Assembly: GCA_002633025.1 (NCBI GenBank)
Contig: NMRB01002015.1
Location: 1 to 64,000, forward strand
Length of the DNA: 64,000 bases
Direction: 5' to 3'
DNA from: Notospermus geniculatus
Lineage: Eukaryota; Nemertea; Pilidiophora; Heteronemertea; Lineidae
Under the pieces are notes generated by a model, which was given only the letters and a program-made list of their open reading frames with translations, searched no databases and was not told the DNA's origin. The position numbers were made by a program, and so were the translations under genes. Numbering within the stretch: the first letter of the stretch is position 1; the number at the start of each line of letters is the position of its first letter. Below, piece by piece: positions 9,189-19,570 of the stretch.

Positions 9189-9678
9189 AGGTCAACTTTG
9201 TCTCGAGACAAAATAACCCGGGACAAGTATTAACGGAGCGTCTACACGGATGCATGACGTGACGGTGTTTTCAACACTACGCACCATGTGACGTCCATTC
9301 CATTACGTCATTCATGCCATTTTGTCAAATGCACACATTGATAAATACGGAACCAATATAGGCCTTTGTCCCGAGACTGACAGGCGAGCGCGTCTACACG
9401 ACAACTGTCTCGAGACAACTTTGTCTGGGGTTATCTTAACCCCCTACCCTTCTGGGGTCAAATTAACCCGAGACAAAGTTGTTTCGAGACAACTTAGCTC
9501 GAGACAAGGCCCCGTGTAGACGGTTAACTGGAGCTAAAATGCTCCGTGTAGACGTAGCTCATGATGACGTTGCGCGTTTTGCCCACCAGCAGCCAATGCA
9601 TTTTGCGTTTCTGCTGGAGGGCAAAACGCGTAACGTCATCATGGCGGACACTGTCGGAGTTACGTCGTGAAAACGATC
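9113..9678. mobile_element. Foldback MITE, TA-flanked, with repeated GTCTACACG motifs
   Basis: The left end GATCGTTTTCACGACGTAAC is matched in inverse at 9659-9678, and the similarity covers more than 40 bases up to GTCCGCCAT. TA flanks at 9111-9112 and 9679-9680. CGTCTACACG and its complement occur five times inside, along with repeats of GTCTCGAGACAA. The right arm carries an extra 80-bp palindrome (9557-9639) that the left arm lacks. Confidence 0.75.
9557..9639. repeat. Palindrome inserted in the right arm of the foldback MITE
   Basis: ATGATGACGTTGCGCGTTTT at the left is mirrored by AAAACGCGTAACGTCATCAT at the right, with CAGCAG/CTGCTG inside the arms and a loop of about 18 bases. The left arm of the host element lacks it: GCCAT runs directly into AGCTACG there. 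It is either a very small insertion or an arm extension. Confidence 0.6.
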
Positions 9679-9691
9679 TATAGACATGATA

Positions 9692-10041
9692 GAGGCTCTT
9701 CACTGACGTCACACGGCCGCCATACAGATACTGGCCGTCAAAATGAAGCCTGGAGGCCGCCATTGTTCTCGGTTCGAACATTCAGCGGCCCGTACAGACC
9801 ACTGGGAGCATACAACTCAACAAATCACTTTACCTCTCACAGGTTTTGAGCATAAGTAGTTGGTCTGGTGTGAAAACCGTGTTGAAAACAAAGCGAATCG
9901 TCCATACGGCTTGCTGTAGAACAGTGAAAAGAGGTCCGATGAATGCCGACAACGTACAAACCACGTCAAAAACGCTGTGTTGCGTCATTTGACGGCCAAT
10001 ATGGCGGATATTTGGAGCTGTGACGTCACGTGAAGAACCTC
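9692..10041. mobile_element. 350-bp MITE, TA-flanked, GAGGCTCTTCAC ends
   Basis: Left GAGGCTCTTCACTGACGTCA mirrors right GAGGTTCTTCACGTGACGTC (reverse complement); both arms continue to GCCGCCAT-like sequence. TA at 9690-9691 and 10042-10043. No coding sequence. Confidence 0.7.
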
Positions 10042-10043
10042 TA

Positions 10044-10277
10044 TTCATCGTTTCGACGGGCCCCCGCCATCTTGAATTTCTTGCAACTGCACATGCGCAG
10101 TTACATCTGGTAGGCAATCTCGCGCAGGTTCTGGGGGACACAGTGCGTGAGTGGTGCAAATTCGTATCTCTTGAACAATCACTTTGCGTTGTTTTGCCTA
10201 CCAGAAAAGTGCGCATGCGCGGGTTCCAAGAAATCTCCGTGGAAACCAAGATGGCGGCGGGTCGTCGAAACGATGAA
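10044..10277. mobile_element. 234-bp MITE, TA-flanked, abutting the previous one
   Basis: TTCATCGTTTCGACGG at the left is matched by CGTCGAAACGATGAA at the right. The arms continue to a shared GTAGGCAA block, with CATGCGC in both. Exactly one TA (10042-10043) separates it from its left neighbour and one TA (10278-10279) from its right neighbour. Confidence 0.7.
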
Positions 10278-10279
10278 TA

Positions 10280-10478
10280 GAGCAGAGGCCTTGCAAATGA
10301 CGTCACAAGCCGCCATGCTGGGGGGCACATACTGCAGAGGCACAGCGAAATGTCCCAATGACGTTACGTCAAACACTGGCGTCGCGCACTTCACGCAGGC
10401 CACGTCACGGTCAGCTCACACCTCTGCCCACTTGCCCGTCAGCATGGCCGCCAGGATGACGTCATTGCAAGGCCTCTG
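10280..10478. mobile_element. 199-bp MITE, TA-flanked, CAGAGGCCTTGCAA ends
   Basis: CAGAGGCCTTGCAAATGACG (from 10283) mirrors CAGAGGCCTTGCAATGACGT (reverse complement of the right end, 10478 inward); both arms reach GCCATGCTG. TA at 10278-10279 and 10479-10480. The left end carries three extra bases (GAG). Confidence 0.65.
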
Positions 10479-10480
10479 TA

Positions 10481-11248
10481 GGCCTATGAGTATGAGTATG
10501 AGTTTTGCCACATGAAACAACTCTCCACGTGTAAAATTCAGCCGTGACTTTCCACAGCGAGTGACGTCATGACCGTAGTGTCGGCCTGTACATACATCCG
10601 TGCATGCCAATAGTGCAACGTCACGGGGTGACGTCATCTGGTCATGATGATCCCACGTTTATATGAAAATATAGAAATGCGAATTTTTCGTTGCCACCAT
10701 GTCCACGGCAGTAACGCAAAGACACAACCATGTATAGATACCGGTATATACTAGTAGGCCTACTAACATCCACTTTGATCAGTGAGATGACTGATGTGCT
10801 TTGTTAAGGCATCCCGTCAGAAATAAATTCAGGGCGGCCCGTTAAAAAGAGGTTACCGTTGTCAGATCATGTAAACGTGGTCCGCAATCAACGCCATCGA
10901 TCTATAGGCCTACGGTACAGGTGTAAGGTTTTTGAGCGTTCCCCATCTGCTAGTGTTCGCCTGCTATTGTCTGACGGAATAAGCCGCGACTCGACAGTGG
11001 AGGACACAGAGAGAAACGTGTCGATCTATCTGCCAGTGTTTCCAGAACAATAGGGGGAACACTGACACACGGAAACACTGAAAAACTTTACACCTGGCTT
11101 GAAAAACTCCTCCACGTGCTTCTATTTTCAATACATTGCAATTGCATACAGGTGTGACAGGAATCAAAGTCCGGCCCTAATGTTCAGCGAGGGATTAGAG
11201 TAGGCCTATACAGCTATGGAGATATTAACCTTACACAATAGCGGGCTC
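10481..11248. other. Non-coding stretch, no gene recognised
   Basis: Contains a short GTATGA repeat (10486-10503) and two copies of GTGACGTCAT (10561, 10628) without a clear element boundary. No supported frame. Confidence 0.3.
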
Positions 11249-11448
11249 ACAGCTAAAACTGTGAGACATGTTGTTAGTTCGTGGAATTGCCACATCAGAT
11301 ACTTTGATTTTTGGTGTCTTCATTTTCAGTACGTGTCGCACAGCCGCTGCTTTTGTCAGTAGACTTCCTTCGATTATAGACTACTTACTATTCAAAGGTA
11401 AGTTGACATACGTAAACTATGCAGTGCTGTTAGTGTTATCATAATTTG

Positions 11449-12663
11449 GGCTTACTGGATATAGCATAATCATAAAAAGCATAACATAATCGGGAGTACT
11501 CATTATTTCCATGCCCACCATGACAATGGCCTGGATTCCTAGTTGCACCTCTTGAGTCTGACAATTCATCATGGCTGTGCCCATTAGTTTGCCGCTTCGA
11601 TGATTGAAATTGAGACAGGTCAATGTCTAAATCAGTTAGCACTTAGATCAGTTGATCGAATTTATGAACCAGGTCTGCATCTTCTAGGCCTACGCAGAAA
11701 TTAAATTACTGTAGTCATGGGGCGGGGGGGGGGGGGGGCANCAGGTGTTCCATCATATTATTGCTAACTGACATAGCCTAGCCGAATATGATGCCTCGGG
11801 GTTGAACTCAGCACTTCTATAAAGATATTTCCTTAACATTACCTACCTGATACAAAATGCAGTGAGCAAACACGACACCCATGTAGGCCTAAACGGTCGT
11901 CATCTTCGGGTTGAGGGCTTGCAACCACCGCGCTCTTTTGAGGGAAATTCGTATTCATCTGGAATTCTATGCCAGATTTCCCTTGGCAGCACGTGACTTT
12001 GCATCCGCTGACAATGCAAGTTTGCACCATTTTATCAGGGTTTGGGGGAATTTTATTCAATACGATGAGACACCCAGTCAGCTGTCAAATGTCAAAACCA
12101 GCGTTCATATATATTCACTTCGTGTTTAGGCCTACATTGAGTTTCCTATGAGTCGCTAAGCAACGTGAGGACGTGACTTTTCATGACGCAATGTTCACAG
12201 TTTTAAATGACGTCGCGACGGGTCGGTCGATCGACGGCTCGCAGAGTCACCGCGTAGCAAACTCACCGGTGGCCCTGCACCTGGAAACGAGGTTCCATGA
12301 AAATTTTGTTGAAATGAGTTAATGGCATATTTGAATTAAGTATGTCACAATATACACTTTGTGAAGTGCACATCGATTTCGAAGCGACAGGTGTTGCAGA
12401 ATACGCCTACGAAGTTTGACTGTGTAATGCATTCTCCATTAAACTAAAATCCTTCTTTTGAAATGGCCTCTGATACTGAACACCAACTATTATGGGGTCT
12501 TGCACAAGATGCGCTCCCTCTGCACGTGCCATCTGCACCTCGTTCCCGTGTAGGAAACCATGATATGCATGACACTTTTTGTACATCTCAACTGGATATA
12601 ACTTTGGGTACTAGGTTAGAGATTATGTTATGCTTCTAATGATTATGCTATATCCAGTAAGCC
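11449..12663. mobile_element. 1.2-kb DNA element with 9-bp target duplication
   Basis: Ends GGCTTACTGG...CCAGTAAGCC, with imperfect inverted similarity continuing inward (ATATAGCATAATCAT). The direct repeat CATAATTTG flanks it at 11440-11448 and 12664-12672. The duplicated unit Y has CATAATTTG once (from 12931), giving the empty site. A 9-bp duplication is typical of the Mutator superfamily; P-like elements make 8 bp. There is no transposase frame, but a THAP-like exon lies inside. A G-run with an N at 11741 makes the interior slightly uncertain. Confidence 0.8.
11847..12030 (-). pseudogene. Possible THAP-type zinc finger exon inside the 9-bp-TSD element
   Basis: A - strand frame from an ATG at 12030 begins MVQTCIVSGCKV and, after about 40 residues, reads CRVCSLHFVSG, then meets a good splice donor (CAG/GTAGGT at 11847). 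THAP domains have the order C-x(2-4)-C ... C-x(2)-H, start with Met-Val/Pro near the first Cys, and commonly show VCSxHF. THAP fingers bind DNA and occur in P-type and Kolobok transposases as well as in host proteins. Against this call, no conserved Trp is visible, the middle is Glu/Asp-rich, and no second exon is recognised. It could be a captured host exon or a transposase relic. Confidence 0.35.
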
Positions 12664-12980
12664 CATAATTTGTGTATCACCATGATTCCTGGTATCACTA
12701 GGCTTCTACGCTCCGACCATGCACAGCTAAAACTGCGAGACATGTTGTTAGTCTGTGTAAGTCCGTGGAATTGCCACATCGACATCAGTTACTTTGATTT
12801 TTGGTGTCTTTATTTTCAGTAAGTGTCACACAGCCACTGCTTTTGCCAGAAATATAGACTTTCTTCGATAGACTACTTACTATTCAAAGGTAAGTTGACA
12901 TACGTAACCTATGCAGTGCTGTTAGTGTTATCATAATTTGTGTATCACGATGATTCAGTGTATCACTAGGCTTCTAGGAG

Positions 12981-13186
12981 ATACTTTTTACCTGCCTCTG
13001 TAGAAGAAATAGATGCAAGAAATAGATGCAAGAAACAGCGTTAACGTAAACGTTATCGTTAGCATGTGATGTCTTAAACTCTGTACCGTACTGTCATGGT
13101 TATGATGATACTAATTTTCGCTTCTTTTTTTCAGGGCTAAGCTGTAGGCCTACAGCTTATATCACTCGATCAACTCAATTATCTCA
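12981..13186. other. Spacer upstream of Helentron satellite
   Basis: Contains a pyrimidine run ending CAG at 13135 that resembles a splice acceptor. Nothing else is supported. Confidence 0.25.
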
Positions 13187-13700
13187 TCAGTCAAATACTC
13201 GTTCAATACTCGTCATATCAAATACTCGTTCAATACTCGTCATATATCAAATACTCGTTCAATACTCGTCATACTACTCGTCATATATCAAATACTCGTT
13301 CAAACTCGTCATATATCGTCATATACTCGTCATATATCAAATACTCGTTCAATACTCGTCGTCATATATCAAATACTCGTTCAATACTCGTCATATATCA
13401 AATACTCGTTCAATACTCGTCATATATCGTCATATACTCGTCATATATCAAATACTCGTTCAATACTCGTCATATATCAAATACTCGTTCAGTACTCGTC
13501 ATTCACTCGTTCTTTCGCCGGATAACTCACTCGTTCTATTCGCCAGAGACCAATTCACTCGTTCTTTCGCCAGATAACTCACTCGCCAGGCCAATTATCT
13601 CGCCAGACCAATTCATTCGTTCTTTCGCCGGATAACTCACTCGCCAGGCCAATTCATTCGCTAAAGTTCAATTATCTCGCCAGACCAAACGTATTGTCAC
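13187..13700. repeat. Two tandem satellites 5' of the Helentron ORFs
   Basis: 13187-13505 repeats ATATCAAATACTCGTTCAAT with ACTCGTC blocks. 13500-13690 repeats TCACTCGTTCTTTCGCC with GATAACTCACTCGCC blocks. Unit lengths vary and there are no conserved spacers, so this is a minisatellite. Helentrons and their non-autonomous relatives often carry such satellites near an end. Confidence 0.8.
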
Positions 13701-13724
13701 TAACCACACCTAGTAGAAATCAGT

Positions 13725-15335
13725 ATGCCACGCACCAAGAAACAAAGTGCTGCTACACGGCGTAAGCGCAATAGAGAATGCAAGCGTGTCATTTCCACGG
13801 ACGTTTGCTCCACAATAGACTCGAGCATGTCAGGAGTCTCCATTTCTGACGCTTTGCAAAAAGATCATGAAAGTTTGATCAGTAGTCATGGTAGTCAGCC
13901 TTCCTCACATTGTCTCAGAAAGGAGACGAGTAGTGCTCATCTTGAACTCCAGGCATCTGTGCATCAAGGTTCAGCATGTTTTTCTCCTCTGTCTGCTGGC
14001 AAGCAGTGCACACCAATGGCCTATGTGTCTCTCTTGTTTGCTTCTGTAAAAGATCCATCTACTTGGCTTCAGCAAGATCTTGACAGCATTTTATTGCTTG
14101 GTGACTCATTGTATCAAACGGCACACAGCAGTCATGATTACATGCATTATACTGACTTGCCCCTCGCTGTTGATGTTGACGTCCTTTCGCGCTCGTTGAT
14201 AACAGAATTCAGTTCACCAATTTCTGGATTTTTGATGGAAACTCCAGTTCCTGATACAGAAAATGCCTTCTTCTCCTTGAATTCGGCACTGGTCGAGAGT
14301 TTGTCTCCCAGACACATTGGTTGCTTATTGACGACCTGTGGCTATACCATTGCCTTGTTTTCCCACAATGAGAAATATTATGTATTTGATTCACACAGCC
14401 GAAATTCATACGGTCAGACTGCAGAAAATGGAACAGCCGTCCTGCTTTCATTCTGTAACATAGAAAGTATTGTGTCCCACGCACAATCTCTGTATCAACA
14501 AAGGAGTCGTGCTCAGTTCGATGTCATACCACTCACACTAGTATCTTCAGCTGAGCATAGCATTAGCAAACATTCACCGAATACTACTGGCTCTTGCGAT
14601 GTGCAAGCAGACTTTTCACAAACGTCCTATAACTTACTTGAGAGAGACTTATCTTACCAGAGCCAGTGTGAACTAGAAAAGCATGAAACGACGTCAGAAC
14701 AACAAAGTCAGTGGAAACGATGGTATCAGTCAAAACCGATTTCATACAAAAGTAAGCGTTCATCAAAACAAAAGGAGACTGAAAGGCGTCGATATCATGA
14801 AGACAAAAGTTATCGAGAAGAGCACAGAGAAGCTGACAGAGAACGTAAGAGAGTCCGTTATCAGAATGATGTTGAACATAGAGAAGAACATCTTTCAACT
14901 GACAGAGCTCGTAAGAGAGTCCGTTACCAGAATGATGAAGAATACAGAGAACAACATCTTTCAACTGACAGAGAACGTAAGAAAGTCCGTTATCAGAATG
15001 ATGATGAACACAGAGAAGAACATCTTTCAACTGGCAGAGCTCGTAAGAGAGTCCGTTATCAGAATGATGATGAACACAGAGAAGAACATCTTTCAACTGA
15101 CAGAGCTCGTAAGAGAGTCCGTTATCAGAATGATGATGAATACAGAGAACAACATCTCTCAACTGCTAAAGCTCGTAAGAGAGTCCGTTATCAGAATGAC
15201 GACGCCCACAAGAAAAGCCACCAGATAACTGACAGACGGACAAAAAGACAGAAATATCACGCCGACAAAACATATCAAGACAAAGTGAAAGCTACAGTAA
15301 AAGCCAATCAACGGTGCAAAAAAATCTGGGCATGA
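13725..15335 (+). CDS. Helentron ORF1: cysteine protease-like domain plus basic tandem-repeat tail
   Basis: A 536-residue protein starting at ATG 13725 with a basic N-terminus (MPRTKKQSAATRRKRNRE). Residues about 85-265 show the hallmarks of a papain-fold protease related to the herpesvirus-tegument type deubiquitinase: catalytic Cys95 in AGKQCT, the acidic pattern DLDSILLLGDSLY, and D222/H224 in VFDSHSR. The domain is often met with Helitron helicases in invertebrates; its role there is unknown, with removal of ubiquitin or polyprotein cleavage both being inferences. Residues about 350-520 consist of a 22-residue repeat (VRYQNDDEHREEHLSTD and variants) encoded by a 66-bp DNA repeat, highly charged and probably helical. 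The stop TGA overlaps the next ATG as ATGA. The frame is intact. Confidence 0.75.
   Translation: MPRTKKQSAATRRKRNRECKRVISTDVCSTIDSSMSGVSISDALQKDHESLISSHGSQPSSHCLRKETSSAHLELQASVHQGSACFSPLSAGKQCTPMAYVSLLFASVKDPSTWLQQDLDSILLLGDSLYQTAHSSHDYMHYTDLPLAVDVDVLSRSLITEFSSPISGFLMETPVPDTENAFFSLNSALVESLSPRHIGCLLTTCGYTIALFSHNEKYYVFDSHSRNSYGQTAENGTAVLLSFCNIESIVSHAQSLYQQRSRAQFDVIPLTLVSSAEHSISKHSPNTTGSCDVQADFSQTSYNLLERDLSYQSQCELEKHETTSEQQSQWKRWYQSKPISYKSKRSSKQKETERRRYHEDKSYREEHREADRERKRVRYQNDVEHREEHLSTDRARKRVRYQNDEEYREQHLSTDRERKKVRYQNDDEHREEHLSTGRARKRVRYQNDDEHREEHLSTDRARKRVRYQNDDEYREQHLSTAKARKRVRYQNDDAHKKSHQITDRRTKRQKYHADKTYQDKVKATVKANQRCKKIWA
14840..15200 (+). repeat. 66-bp coding minisatellite in Helentron ORF1
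   Basis: About five near-identical copies of a 66-bp unit containing GTAAGAGAGTCCGTTATCAG. The period is a multiple of three, so the frame survives copy-number change. Confidence 0.9.
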
Positions 15336-17275
15336 GTATCACAAAGGCCACTGAAATCTTTAAAGACTCTGTAAAATCTGGCCCCGAGTATATTTGCACT
15401 GTATGTCACAGATTGCTTTTCCGCAATCAAGTTGTTCTGTGTCACAGATCTACATACAACACAACACCTGACAAAAAATCCAATGCCGAAATGTGCCTGA
15501 CTGGAAAATACGTTCGCCACTGTTCACTGAATGACAACTGTCACGAATGCATTCAATTTAGGAATACTTCCAGCACATGCGATAAAGAATGGATATGTCA
15601 TGCATGCCACCACTCATTACTCATCGGCAAAATTCCATCTCTCGCGGTTCTCAATGGTCTACAATTGGAAGATATTCCACCAGCATTACAAGACCTTAAC
15701 TTCTTGGAGAAACAACTAATTGCAGTACACATCCCATTTGCCAAGATATTTCCATTGCCAAAGGGTGGTCAGAAAGGAGTGTATGGTCCTGTAGTATCCG
15801 TCCCATCAAACATCTCTCAAACAGTCGATGTCCTCCCCAGACCTGTCCATGAATCTGCTCTTGTCAAAGTCAAGTTGAAAAGGAAACTCGAGTACAAAGG
15901 TCATGTGGCATATTCCTTTGTCAGGCCTCGTAAACTTTTTGCAGCTTTGTCCTACTTGAAAGAGAACAACAGTCTTTACAAAGATGTTGACTTGAATATT
16001 GAATGGGAAGACACTCATTTGGCCACCGATGGAGATCTTATCAACAGCACACCTAGTGACAGTGACGTTATAGATCAATCATCAGAAAATACTGATGACT
16101 GCAATGATGCTTCAGAACATCCAACAGGAGACGAAGACTGCAACTTGCACCCAGACATATCCAATCAGGATAGGCCTACAAACAAACCTGAGAGCCGAAC
16201 TGAACCAGATGTTTACAGCAATGTGTACGAAACTCCTGTTGACACCTGTTTACAACCAGTAGACATTGGCCAGGAAGTAATGGATCAGAGTGATAACATC
16301 GCATATTGTCTCGCGCCAGGTGAAGGCAATACACCAGTCTCAATGCTCAATATGCCAGACATTGAAGCTAAGTCATTCCCTCGGCAGTTACCATCTGGAA
16401 AATTTGGTTACAACACAGAGAGATCAGTAAAGATTGGACTGAACCGTTATTTCAATGCTCGACTGTTCAATGCAGATGACCGGTTTGCCAGAGACACGAG
16501 TTATTTGTTTTTTTCCCAGTACATGAGTGAACTGCAGCAGGTGCTATCAAGTATCTCCATTGCTCTGAGGAAAGGGACGTCTACAACCAACACTGGACAC
16601 AAAATAACAGCAGGCATGTTGAAAGACAAAGACAGTGTGAAGAGACTTCTCTTGTCTGATACTGGATTTAGATTCATGCAACCAATACGAGGTACACCTC
16701 CATACTGGGAACGAACATTGAAAGATCTGTTCGCCATGATTCGCCAGTTAGGTATACCAACTTGGTTTTTGACGTTCTCAGCTGCTGATCTCCGTTGGGA
16801 AGAAGTCCTTCAAACACTGTCTTGTTGTTCTGGAAATCAATCTCCTGTTGAAGAACTAACTTACATTGACAAGACTAAACTGCTGCGTGAGAATCCTGTC
16901 TTGGCATCGCGAATGTTCAATCATCGAGTGCAGATGCTCTTCACCAAGTTGCTATTAAGTGAAGCTCAACCCGTAGGCAAGGTAATAGACTTCTTTTGGC
17001 GCACTGAATTTCAAGCACGCGGTTCTCCTCACATCCATTGCCTTGTTTGGATAGAAAATGCGCCCAAACTTGATGTCAACACTGATGAAGAGGTGTGCGC
17101 CTTCATTGACAAGTACATTTCGTGCGAACTCCCTGATGAGGAGACTAACCCTGAACTTCAAAAAATAGTTAAGGAAGTACAGTCTCATAGCAAAGCTCAC
17201 TCAAAGTCATGTCGAAAGGGAGGGAAAAAATGTCGATTCAACTTTCCAAAGCCGCCTTCACCACTAACGTTACTG
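15332..17275 (+). pseudogene. Helentron ORF2, N-terminal zinc region and first Rep block
   Basis: The frame opens at 15314 (GTG) and has an ATG at 15332 that overlaps the ORF1 stop (ATGA at 15332-15335). Early cysteine pairs (CTVCH, CHECIQF, CHACH) and the following 150 residues resemble the DUF6570-like region of Helitron proteins. The HUH nuclease core follows: FSAADLRWEEVLQTL, then FQARGSPHIHCLVW near 17010-17050 with the metal-binding HxH. The conserved CRFNFPKPPS block sits near 17230, and homology then moves to the -1 frame, so a frameshift lies near 17250-17280. The frame itself stops at 17464. The Rep protein would nick and join DNA during rolling-circle transposition. Confidence 0.8.
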
Positions 17276-19570
17276 AAATGGCCGAGTTGGCGAAAATTTT
17301 ACTTCCACTCGATGAACATGATGAACAGGATTGCTCAGAAGAAGAATGTACATGTACATGTACATGTACAGTGCAAACTGAACCATGCAGTCAGGTTGGT
17401 GTCAATGATAGAGAAGGACCAAGCAATGGCCTCAGTGGTGTCACTGAAGAGAGTGACTACTTGAAAATCACCAGAGCTATGGCACAAGAGAATATTCAAA
17501 AGATATGGGATATTATGAACAATCCATCTGATGATTCAAATGAGATAATGACAGCCGCAGATGTCCTCGCAAAAGCTGGCCTATCACAGGAAGAGTACGA
17601 AAAGAGCATGGCTATACTCTCAAAGAAAGTCAGCATTGTCATGAAAAGAGACCCCAAGGATGCATGGGTGAACAATTACAATCCAGCTCTTCTTCAAGCA
17701 TGGAATGCCAATATGGACATCCAGTATGTGTTGGATCCATACACTTGTGTCATGTATATCCTCTCCTACATAAGCAAGGCTGAACATGAAATGAGTCAGT
17801 TGCTCAAACAAGCTCAAGAGGAAAGCAGAGCGGAAAACAACGAAGATGCTGCAAAAGAAATGAAACGACTTGGTAGTGTCTACTTACACAATCGAGAGGT
17901 CAGCGCACAAGAAGCTGTGTACCGAGTCACTGGCATGAAATTGAAGGACTGCTCTCGACAAGTGATATTTGTGCCAACTGATCCAAACTCTACAAAGATG
18001 AGCCTCCCTCTCAAAGTGATACAGAGCAGATCCGGATCAGAAGATTCTGAGGATGTCTGGATGAAATCAGTCGTGGACCGCAACAAGGCTCGCCCAGAAA
18101 CACCAGAATTCTCTGACATGTGTCTCGCCAGTTTTGTGTCGAACTACCGGGTCTTACCATCGACTGCCAAGTCACAACCCAACCACGATAAAGACCCAGT
18201 GGACACGGAAATAAATGGAGAAAACGAAGATCAAGAATTAGTATCAAGAAAGCAACCAGTGATTGAACTAAAAGATGGTCTTGGAAAGATCCAGAGAAGA
18301 TCAAGAGGTCATCCAGCAGTTGTACGTTCTGCCAGATTCTCCAAAACAAAACATCCTGAAAAGTACTACCGGTATCACAATTTACTTGCTCTGTACCTGC
18401 CCTTCACAAGTGAAAACCAATTAGGTCCAAAACCATATGAAACATCAGAACAATTCTATCTCAAAGCGGCTGTTAAACTTCCAAATTCAGACAAACCGCA
18501 GACAGTTCAAAGTATTGTGAACCATAACAGAGCTTTGTTTGAAGTTGGTGTAGAATCTCTTGAGCAAGCTTGGGAACAACTTCAGGAAAATCCACCACCA
18601 GAGGATGCATGGGCACAAATTGCACCATCAACTGAAGAAGATCGTCTTGATATTGACAAACCAAGTGATGAGATTCAGGACGAAACGGAGACAAATGAGG
18701 ATGATATACCTGAGTTGACCAACACCACCCATTCAGAATCATCTGGTCAAACCTCAGCCCACATGGAAATTGTGCACGCAGGCACACCAACTGAAGAAGC
18801 TCAGCGTCTCCTCCGATCACTGAATGAGAAACAGTCACTGGTATTCACATCTATCCGGAAGTGGTGTCTCCAGAAACGACATGGTGAGAATCCAGATCCC
18901 CTGAATATCTTCATATCTGGTCCAGGTGGCACAGGCAAAAGCCATTTAATCAAAGCTATTCAGTACGAATCCACCAAAGTCTTGCAGCCACTAATGGATA
19001 GCCCACAAAATGTTTGTGTGCTCAAAACTGCGTCCACGGGCACTGCAGCATACAATATCAGTGGACAAACTGTTCACGGTGCATTTTCCATCCCAAAAGG
19101 ACTCAAACTCCCATACGTACCTCTCAGTGAAGATCGAATCAACACACTCAGATCAACACTGCATGAACTACAGATTTTGATTATCGATGAAGTTTCCATG
19201 ATAAGTGACAGATTGTTGATCTACATCCATGGCCGACTGAAGCAGATCAAACAATGTGACAAACTGTTTGGTGGAGTATCTGTACTTGCATTTGGAGACT
19301 TCTTCCAACTTCCACCAGTGAGAGCCAAGCTGCTGTGCAACCTCAACCCCAATGATATCTTCAACATATGGTCCACCAACTTCCTCCATGTTGAACTTAC
19401 AGAAATCACGCGCCAGAGAGAAGAGTCTGACTTTGCTCACCTACTCAATAGGATTAGAAAGAGAACCAGTTCAGAACCATTGGAAGAGCATGATGAAGAC
19501 GTCTTGAAACAACGCGTTCTCTCTGTTACACCTGACCACCCCACATACCCCTGCAAGGCATTACATTGTG
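17209..19570 (+). pseudogene. Helentron ORF2 continued: Rep tyrosines and Pif1 helicase N-terminal motifs
   Basis: The second frame of the Rep/helicase protein. The Y2 motif is at about 17752-17780 (VMYILSYISK: two Tyr four apart, then Lys), preceded by DAWVNNYNPALLQAWNANMD, a standard Helitron block. The helicase begins around 18810: Walker A GPGGTGKS at 18918-18941, Walker B IIDEVSM near 19185, then GDFFQLPP and EITRQ. The helicase would unwind the strand displaced during transposition. Homology runs in this frame to KALH near 19566 and continues in the +1 frame, marking a second frameshift. A run of CTCTCTCT residues comes from a (TGTACA)n stretch near 17350. Confidence 0.85.

Larger units (their letters stand above)
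11249..12980. repeat. Tandem duplication (about 245 bp), first unit split by an insertion
   Basis: Unit X is 11249-11448 plus 12673-12718. Unit Y is 12719-12980. Shared landmarks are CACAGCTAAAACTG, GACATGTTGTTAG, TTGATTTTTGGTGTCTT and ACTATTCAAAGGTAAGTTGA, and both end in ATCACTAGGCTTCTA. Unit Y lies just upstream of the Helentron satellite and ORFs, so the pair may be part of the Helentron 5' region. The GT-AG-like signals (TTTTCAG, AGGTAAGT) in both units might be splice sites, but I cannot show it. Confidence 0.75.

Noticed and set aside
13187-13700. CRISPR-like array
   Set aside because: Units vary in length, there are no unique spacers and the context is a eukaryotic Helentron; a minisatellite.
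14584-15162. 192-codon - strand frame with a regular repeat
   Set aside because: Antisense of the 66-bp coding minisatellite, whose period keeps all frames open.
15314-15325. Programmed -1 frameshift at the A7 run between Helentron ORF1 and ORF2
   Set aside because: The phase gives C AAA AAA, not a canonical X XXY YYZ, and no clear stem follows; the ATGA overlap is the better explanation.
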